DNA of 64,000 nt from Legionella saoudiensis (GTDB lineage Bacteria; Pseudomonadota; Gammaproteobacteria; Legionellales; Legionellaceae): assembly GCF_001465875.1 (NCBI RefSeq), contig NZ_LN901323.1, positions 374,501 through 438,500 of the forward strand, read 5' to 3'. Shown piece after piece: positions 60,101 through 64,000 of this stretch (position 1 is its first letter; every line of letters starts with the position of its first letter). The position numbers were made by a program, and so were the translations under genes. The notes under the pieces are model-generated. The model was not told the origin of the DNA, ran no database searches, and saw only the letters and a list, made by a program, of their open reading frames with translations.

Positions 60101-60360
60101 CAAAGACTCGTTTTCGTCCTATTTTAATGACCTCTTTTGCCTTCATTTTAGGGGTTATGCCTTTGGTATTTGCCACGGGAGCTGGAGCTAACGCTCGCCG
60201 CTCTATTGGAATTGCGGTTTGCAGTGGAATGTTGGCATCAACTTGCCTTGCGGTAGTATTTGTTCCAGTTTTTTATGTGATGCTACAAAGCTGGCAAGAA
60301 CGTCGTCAGGAGAAAAAGGCTGCTAAAGGAAGCTCGGAGCCATTAAACACTACACCTTAA
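57169..60360 (+). CDS. RND multidrug efflux transporter (AcrB/HAE-1 type)
   Basis: A 1,063-residue inner membrane proton antiporter with 12 membrane helices and two large periplasmic loops. Starts MISKFFIERPILANVI, typical of HAE-1. The proton-relay Asp pair is in GIVVDDAIVIVEGV (helix 4) and the partner Lys in LAAKNAILIVE (helix 10). Begins within the ATGA overlap with the adaptor gene. Substrates cannot be predicted. No TetR or MarR regulator lies next to the operon. Confidence 0.96.
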   Translation: MISKFFIERPILANVIAFLLVLLGLVAVMALPVTQYPAIVPPTIQVTTTYPGADAKTLINTVGIPIEQQVNGVEKMLYMQSTSTNNGTYTLIVTFAIGTDLNFAQVLVQNRVQAAMAQLPDAVQKQGVVVEQKSTAILQFITLTSEHGEYDGLFLNNYATINMQNELARLPGVGNVLIFGTGNYAMRIWLDPQKMLSYALNPSDVLNAISRQNQEVSAGQIGGQPTQGTQAYQFTVNVPGQLADQEQFANIIVKTVATQTNESANGSSSAKIVRIRDVGRVELGSSSYNQLAKLNNQPTAAIGIYQLPGANALQVADSVRTAVAKMAKNFPPGMKYSIPFDTTIFVKASVDEVYKTLYEAGILVLIVILVFLQNFRATLVPATTVPVTIIGAFFALLLLSFSINLLTLFALVLAIGIVVDDAIVIVEGVSQHIEHGSPPKESAIKAMSELLGPIIGITLVLMAVFVPAGFMPGLTGSMYAQFALVIAATAFISAINAMTLKPTQCALWLKPVDPHKEKNAVFRFFDKLYNPIEDKYIGFMDRLIHRYKLVCAVGIILVLLAILGLSRIPTGFIPIEDQGYMMMNVQLPDGASLGRTEAVLHRLSDQVSKIGGVADVITIDGISLLDNSSSLANGGVLYIMFKDWSVRGKAEGLLPLYNKLNEIAEKTLDAKVLVMVPPPIQGLGTSGGFQMQLELQDGSFDYRKLQAATDQMIRYASQQPELQRLMTSFRASVPQVSAPINRTKAESLGVKIGDASDTLQTYLGSSYVNLFTKFGQVFQVYVQADAPYRMSIEDVRNYYVKNESGAMVPLGTLTDIGPTVGPSLISLYNLYPSSNIYGAAALGYSSGQAMAAMERVAKQVLPAGITFEWTSTAYQEKIAGNMSYYIFLLSLILVYFILAGQYENWVTPLSILLSVPLALIGTVLALSALGLANNMYTQIGILLLIALAAKNAILIVEVAREQRLMHKKPIMEAALLGAKTRFRPILMTSFAFILGVMPLVFATGAGANARRSIGIAVCSGMLASTCLAVVFVPVFYVMLQSWQERRQEKKAAKGSSEPLNTTP

Positions 60361-60364
60361 CTGT

Positions 60365-60408
60365 TGTTGTATACAATTGGAATCTCATTTCAAGACTGTT
60401 ATATACAA
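60365..60408. promoter_or_regulatory. Paired TGTTRTATACAA sites
   Basis: TGTTGTATACAA (60365-60376) and TGTTATATACAA (60397-60408) are direct repeats matching at 11 of 12 bases. Their start points are 32 bases apart, about three DNA turns, so a dimeric regulator could bind both on one face. They lie just after the efflux operon and about 130 bases before the phosphatase-like gene. Confidence 0.4.
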
Positions 60409-60537
60409 AGGGGGACCATAAGGAAGCCATTTTTTACCCAAACAGGAGGAAATTGATGCTTTTATGGGCTAAAGTTATTTAATTTGGCTACAATTTCTGC
60501 TAAAATTTAGTTATAAAGGCAACCTGGGGACAAAAAT

Positions 60538-63030
60538 ATGTTGAAAGAACAACAAACACAGCAAAAAGCCTACATTGAATTGCTGGCTGAACGAGCAAAA
60601 CAAGAGGCATTAGCTAGGTTGGCTGATCCCAGCACAGGGCCTTTACTCTTTGATCCTCAAGGGCGTGTACTGATTAATGTAAGCTTAACCACAGAAGAGC
60701 TTGCTCAATTTGATAATCTCGGGCATACACCTACTCCAGTAACTACCGTAAGTTTAGATGTTCTTGGTAATCCCTCTCCTGATTTTGATGGTTTAAAAGA
60801 AGAATATCGCGAGCAATATAATCTCGCCCAGAATGGATTAACTGATGATGATCAGATAAAAGAGAAACAAGAACAGGCATTGATGGGAATTCGTGGCAGT
60901 ATTATTCCTCTGCAACAAGAATACCATTTTCATTTAGCGCTAACCGCGCGAAGCTATGCGGCAGCAGGTCGTTTCACGGAAGCGCAAATGAGCCAGGCGC
61001 ATGAAGCGGCTATGGTTCGAGTGCAAGAGCTCATTACGCAAGCAGTAAAAGACTCATTAGCAAAAGCCACCAAAAAAGGTGAAGTTGATGATGTAAAACT
61101 GGTGCAAGCTCTCGATAAAGCACGTAAAAATATTTCTACTGAAGCACATAGGATTTTGGTTGAAGAAATTACCCGAGCTACGGGTGTGATCTTAACTAAG
61201 AAAGAAATCAAAGACCTTCATTTGAAGCATACTGCCGAAATTACTACAGCAACCCCCAATGATGTGGTACATATAGACCATGATATGGGGCAAACTACGT
61301 TAATCGCCGGTTCTCAAGTGACCGCCCATGATCGTGGTATTGGAGCGCAACATCTTGCCGATCGCCGCCTGATTACTATTGCGCATGACGATGCAAATCA
61401 AGGCCCGCCAAGAATCCAGATTCGGGTTCCGTCACTTGATGTGAAAGAAAAAATTAAGCCGAAAGATGCGATTGCCGATGTTGAAGTAAAACTGAATCAT
61501 ATTCGTGATAAATACCAAATTGGGGAACAGGTTGATGATGGGCCTACCGGAATTAAAGCCTTTACCTATAACCTTCACACCGCACTTAATGACAGTTTTG
61601 AAGGCGGTAAAAACAAGCAATCCCAAGGGGCTCAATATATATTAAGCGGAGCTCATAATTATAACGCAGCGCAATTAGACAAAGAACCTCCAGTTTTTTG
61701 TTTGGTGCAAAATATATCAGTTAATGGTTTTGGCGACAGTTTGGGATATGGCTGGAATAAGTTAAGAAATGAAGCGACTTTAATGACTGAAATGTCAATG
61801 ATGTATAATTTGGTTGCTAAAGATGATCCGCAAAGAGCCCGAGTAGAAGATGCTTTTAAGGCGTATAAAGCCTATTTAAGCGATGATAATCGCCCTGCGT
61901 ACTTTTCACAGTCCCCACAAGCAGAAGAGGCGAGGAAGGCGATTAAGGATGTAAAAGCAGGCTGGGCAAAAACTGCGGGGCGTGGTGTTGTTGATGAGCA
62001 ATTAAGTACGGCAGAGCAAACGGTTGAGTCCGCAAAAATAGCTCTAAAAGCAATGATGGCGAATAACTTACATCATTCCCATGAACATGCAAAATTATTT
62101 CAATCCATGAGCATGTTTGTGGAGCAGGCATCAATTGCGGGTTGTAAGAGTGGTAATGAGCGCGCTCAGGCAATTAATGGGCGGGTTGCGGTTTTAGATA
62201 GCGTTGCCTCCCAACAAAATGACCCAATTGTGCAGGCGATTAATGCAGTAGCTCAGGCAAAAACATCCAAAGAGGTTACTAAAGCTACAGCGAATTTAAA
62301 ACAAGCATTAGATTCTAAATATGATAACCATTTACAATCCGGGCCTTCAATTATTAGTGCTGTTGACCAGGGTGCTGCGGCGAAAGTTAATGCGAAAAGA
62401 GGCTTGGCAGGGCTTTTCAATCGTAACTACGCGGAAGAGTCTACTCTGGAGCATTTACAGCAAGGTAAGGCCGGCAAAATGCAGGCTCATAAAAATTTGA
62501 CTAAAGAGTCTACCGATGCCTGGGAAGGGCCTCAACCTAAAGGCTATTTTGCTTTTGCCCGCGAAAAATGGGGTGGAGTGTTAGGAACTATTGGCGCGTT
62601 ACTTGGCTTTGCAGCACCCAGTTATTTCCAACATAAGAGTGAAGTCAACGCACAGCACCAAGCCTTCATGGATCGGTTACATATTGCACAAGAAGATTAC
62701 CAGAAAGCTCAATTGGTTAAGGAAGCAAAAGTAGCTAAAATTGTAAATGATACCCATGTAGAACGTGAGGTAGTTGACGCTGAACTTAATTCTAAGCAAA
62801 AGGTGGTTGCTGAAGGTGAAAAAGAAGTTTTAGAGGATGCTCCGGAACCGGTGCAATGGCGCAAAGGAGGAGTTCGCGCTACGGATGGTAATTTGTTGCC
62901 TTCACGTGCACAGTTAGTTCAAGTGCACTCCGCTGATTTTAGGGAGGCCTTGGATGATATTAGAAAAATTGGCGATAGACGTGAAAAACAGGAGCAGCAA
63001 GAGGAAGTTATTGCTCGTCCCGGCCTCTAA
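60538..63030 (+). CDS. Candidate CX5R phosphoinositide phosphatase effector
   Basis: An 830-residue protein. Residues 1-240 are helical and charged. In the middle, AGCKSGNERAQ (Cys536, Arg542) fits the CX5R phosphatase loop and resembles the CKSGKDR motif of SopB/IpgD and of Legionella SidF. PVFCLVQNISVNGFGDSLGYG upstream lies where those enzymes have a second conserved block. Residues about 678-700 (GGVLGTIGALLGFAAPSYF) are a likely membrane segment; SidF also anchors through its C-terminus. The tail (KQEQQEEVIARPGL) fits an E-block Dot/Icm signal. Together this suggests a phosphatase delivered to the host vacuole membrane. The Asp and Thr of CKSGKDRT are changed to Glu and Ala, so activity needs testing. 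The ATG follows GGGGAC. Confidence 0.8.
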   Translation: MLKEQQTQQKAYIELLAERAKQEALARLADPSTGPLLFDPQGRVLINVSLTTEELAQFDNLGHTPTPVTTVSLDVLGNPSPDFDGLKEEYREQYNLAQNGLTDDDQIKEKQEQALMGIRGSIIPLQQEYHFHLALTARSYAAAGRFTEAQMSQAHEAAMVRVQELITQAVKDSLAKATKKGEVDDVKLVQALDKARKNISTEAHRILVEEITRATGVILTKKEIKDLHLKHTAEITTATPNDVVHIDHDMGQTTLIAGSQVTAHDRGIGAQHLADRRLITIAHDDANQGPPRIQIRVPSLDVKEKIKPKDAIADVEVKLNHIRDKYQIGEQVDDGPTGIKAFTYNLHTALNDSFEGGKNKQSQGAQYILSGAHNYNAAQLDKEPPVFCLVQNISVNGFGDSLGYGWNKLRNEATLMTEMSMMYNLVAKDDPQRARVEDAFKAYKAYLSDDNRPAYFSQSPQAEEARKAIKDVKAGWAKTAGRGVVDEQLSTAEQTVESAKIALKAMMANNLHHSHEHAKLFQSMSMFVEQASIAGCKSGNERAQAINGRVAVLDSVASQQNDPIVQAINAVAQAKTSKEVTKATANLKQALDSKYDNHLQSGPSIISAVDQGAAAKVNAKRGLAGLFNRNYAEESTLEHLQQGKAGKMQAHKNLTKESTDAWEGPQPKGYFAFAREKWGGVLGTIGALLGFAAPSYFQHKSEVNAQHQAFMDRLHIAQEDYQKAQLVKEAKVAKIVNDTHVEREVVDAELNSKQKVVAEGEKEVLEDAPEPVQWRKGGVRATDGNLLPSRAQLVQVHSADFREALDDIRKIGDRREKQEQQEEVIARPGL

Positions 63031-63057
63031 TAACGTAACACCAATGTGGTGGCGCCT

Positions 63058-63133
63058 CGTCATCCTGAGCATCGCGAAGGATCTCCTAAATGGGGCATGG
63101 ACTAGGTGCCCTCATTAATTCATGAGGATGACG
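63058..63133. repeat. MITE/REP-like element CGTCATCCT
   Basis: Terminal inverted repeats CGTCATCCT (63058-63066) and AGGATGACG (63125-63133). The left end runs on as GAGCATCGCGAAGGATCTCC, the form of a widespread bacterial extragenic repeat. An inner GGGCA/TGCCC pair gives a second stem. Partial relatives (GGATGACG) occur at about 32188 and 54383. Confidence 0.55.
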
Positions 63134-63228
63134 TGTCTCTCTTACTACTGGCGTTAGGAAAGCCTTGACTAAGCGCTACAAGTGCAAGCAAACCTTTTTT
63201 ATTTACATGTTTCCCGTGAAACAATGGC

Positions 63229-64000
63229 TTATTCTACTAGCAAAGCCGCTATTTGCTTTTTTTGCTCTGCACTCAATACCGTTAAGGGCAAGGTAGCTTG
63301 TCCTGCTGCCTGATATAATTGACGTAGCTGAGGATCTTTAAGCGCCTCTAAATGTAAGGTAATGGTATTGATATCGCCTCGAGCCAGCGGACCGGTGAGT
63401 GCCTCATTAATGGATGCTACGTGCTGTATATTATTAATATTGCCTTGTGCCAAATTAGTCAGCATCCTTCGCGTCTGCTCCACAGGCAACCCTGCGTTTA
63501 CCAGTAATTCTTCGCTGTAGGCCATAAGAGTAACTAAGTAATTTGAGGCAATGCACGCTGCGGCATGATACATGGCTTTATTTTGCGGAAGCATATTGGA
63601 GACATAAGCGCCTAGTTGGGTAAAGGAGGTTTTTAGCCAATCACAAACCGCGGCATCTCCCTCTAAGACACAATCAACCTGATGAAATGCTGAAGCGTCT
63701 ACATAGCCTAGCTTAAATGCTTTTAAAGGGTGAAAGCTGGCGACGGAGCATCCTAAGTGTTTTAGGGGGGCCAGTAGCGAAGAGTTTAATACCCCACTGC
63801 TATGGACGACAAAACTTCCCGGCTTTAAATTAGCTTCACGAGCGAGCTCTGCGACTAGCTGCGCAATAACATCATCATTACAACACAACCAAGTAACATC
63901 TGCTTCTGGTAGCTGCTTAAGTTCGGCAACCGCAAGCCCTACACCAATATCTTCACAGGCTTGTACAGCACTTGTCAGGTTGCGATTGCATATCCTAAGA
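63229..64000 (-). CDS. Rossmann-fold and DUF2520 protein (5' partial)
   Basis: The frame stays open to the right edge of the window, so the N-terminus is missing. The visible part is the end of a Rossmann domain (EADVTWLCCNDDVIAQL) followed by a helical DUF2520-type domain with VHSSGVLNSSLLAPL, VASFHPLKAF and YHAAACIASNYLVTL. The family is related to NADP-dependent oxidoreductases of the F420/pyrroline-carboxylate reductase type; its substrate is not established. It is convergent with the phosphatase-like gene. Confidence 0.88.
   Translation of the reverse strand, partial: LRICNRNLTSAVQACEDIGVGLAVAELKQLPEADVTWLCCNDDVIAQLVAELAREANLKPGSFVVHSSGVLNSSLLAPLKHLGCSVASFHPLKAFKLGYVDASAFHQVDCVLEGDAAVCDWLKTSFTQLGAYVSNMLPQNKAMYHAAACIASNYLVTLMAYSEELLVNAGLPVEQTRRMLTNLAQGNINNIQHVASINEALTGPLARGDINTITLHLEALKDPQLRQLYQAAGQATLPLTVLSAEQKKQIAALLVE

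Overview
The window looks like the chromosome of a Legionella-type gammaproteobacterium, probably not L. pneumophila itself; this is inference from gene content, since no marker gene was searched. The DNA is AT-rich. Ordinary housekeeping genes (glutamate synthase, methionine aminopeptidase, formaldehyde detoxification, the complete atp operon, parC, an RND efflux system) alternate with single large genes of eukaryotic or effector type: ankyrin and F-box, HEAT-like, coiled-coil, protein-kinase, lipase and lipid-phosphatase-like proteins. Many of the latter are mono-cistronic, and several end in Glu-rich tails of the kind used as Dot/Icm type IV secretion signals.

Layout. 1-3215: 3' part of a fused GltB-GltD-like glutamate synthase. 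3355-21628: an accessory block with a possible permuted cysteine hydrolase (minus strand), an ankyrin-like protein, and a giant gene for about 4,800 residues. The giant protein carries a P-loop ATPase/helicase-like core that I match from memory to the DUF3638/DUF3645 superfamily. 21717-24687: a secreted six-repeat protein and an alpha/beta-hydrolase. 24747-25707: map plus a ParD-like gene behind a palindromic operator candidate. 25879-33767: an F-box-ankyrin protein, a lipoprotein, an SDR enzyme and three minus-strand effector-like genes. 33948-38906: frmA-fghA formaldehyde detoxification, a PEBP-family protein, an EAL-HDOD protein and an FtsJ-like methyltransferase. 39142-42039: a HEAT-like protein. 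42240-49158: atpIBEFHAGDC with a strong promoter and a near-perfect terminator hairpin. 49332-51545: a kinase-like protein. 51943-54177: parC, preceded by DnaA-box-like sites. 54438-60360: a three-gene RND efflux operon. 60538-63030: an effector-like protein with a CX5R phosphatase signature and a C-terminal membrane segment. 63229-64000: 5'-truncated DUF2520 protein.

How the genes work together. frmA and fghA carry out consecutive steps of glutathione-dependent formaldehyde oxidation. The nine atp genes build one F1Fo ATP synthase. The three efflux genes build one tripartite pump. The effector-like genes share no operon; if they act together it would be in the host cell. The most unusual loci are the giant ATPase gene (7232-21628) and the candidate phosphoinositide phosphatase (60538-63030). 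No tRNA, rRNA, CRISPR array, integrase or insertion-sequence transposase was recognised. Several small palindromic intergenic repeats were.
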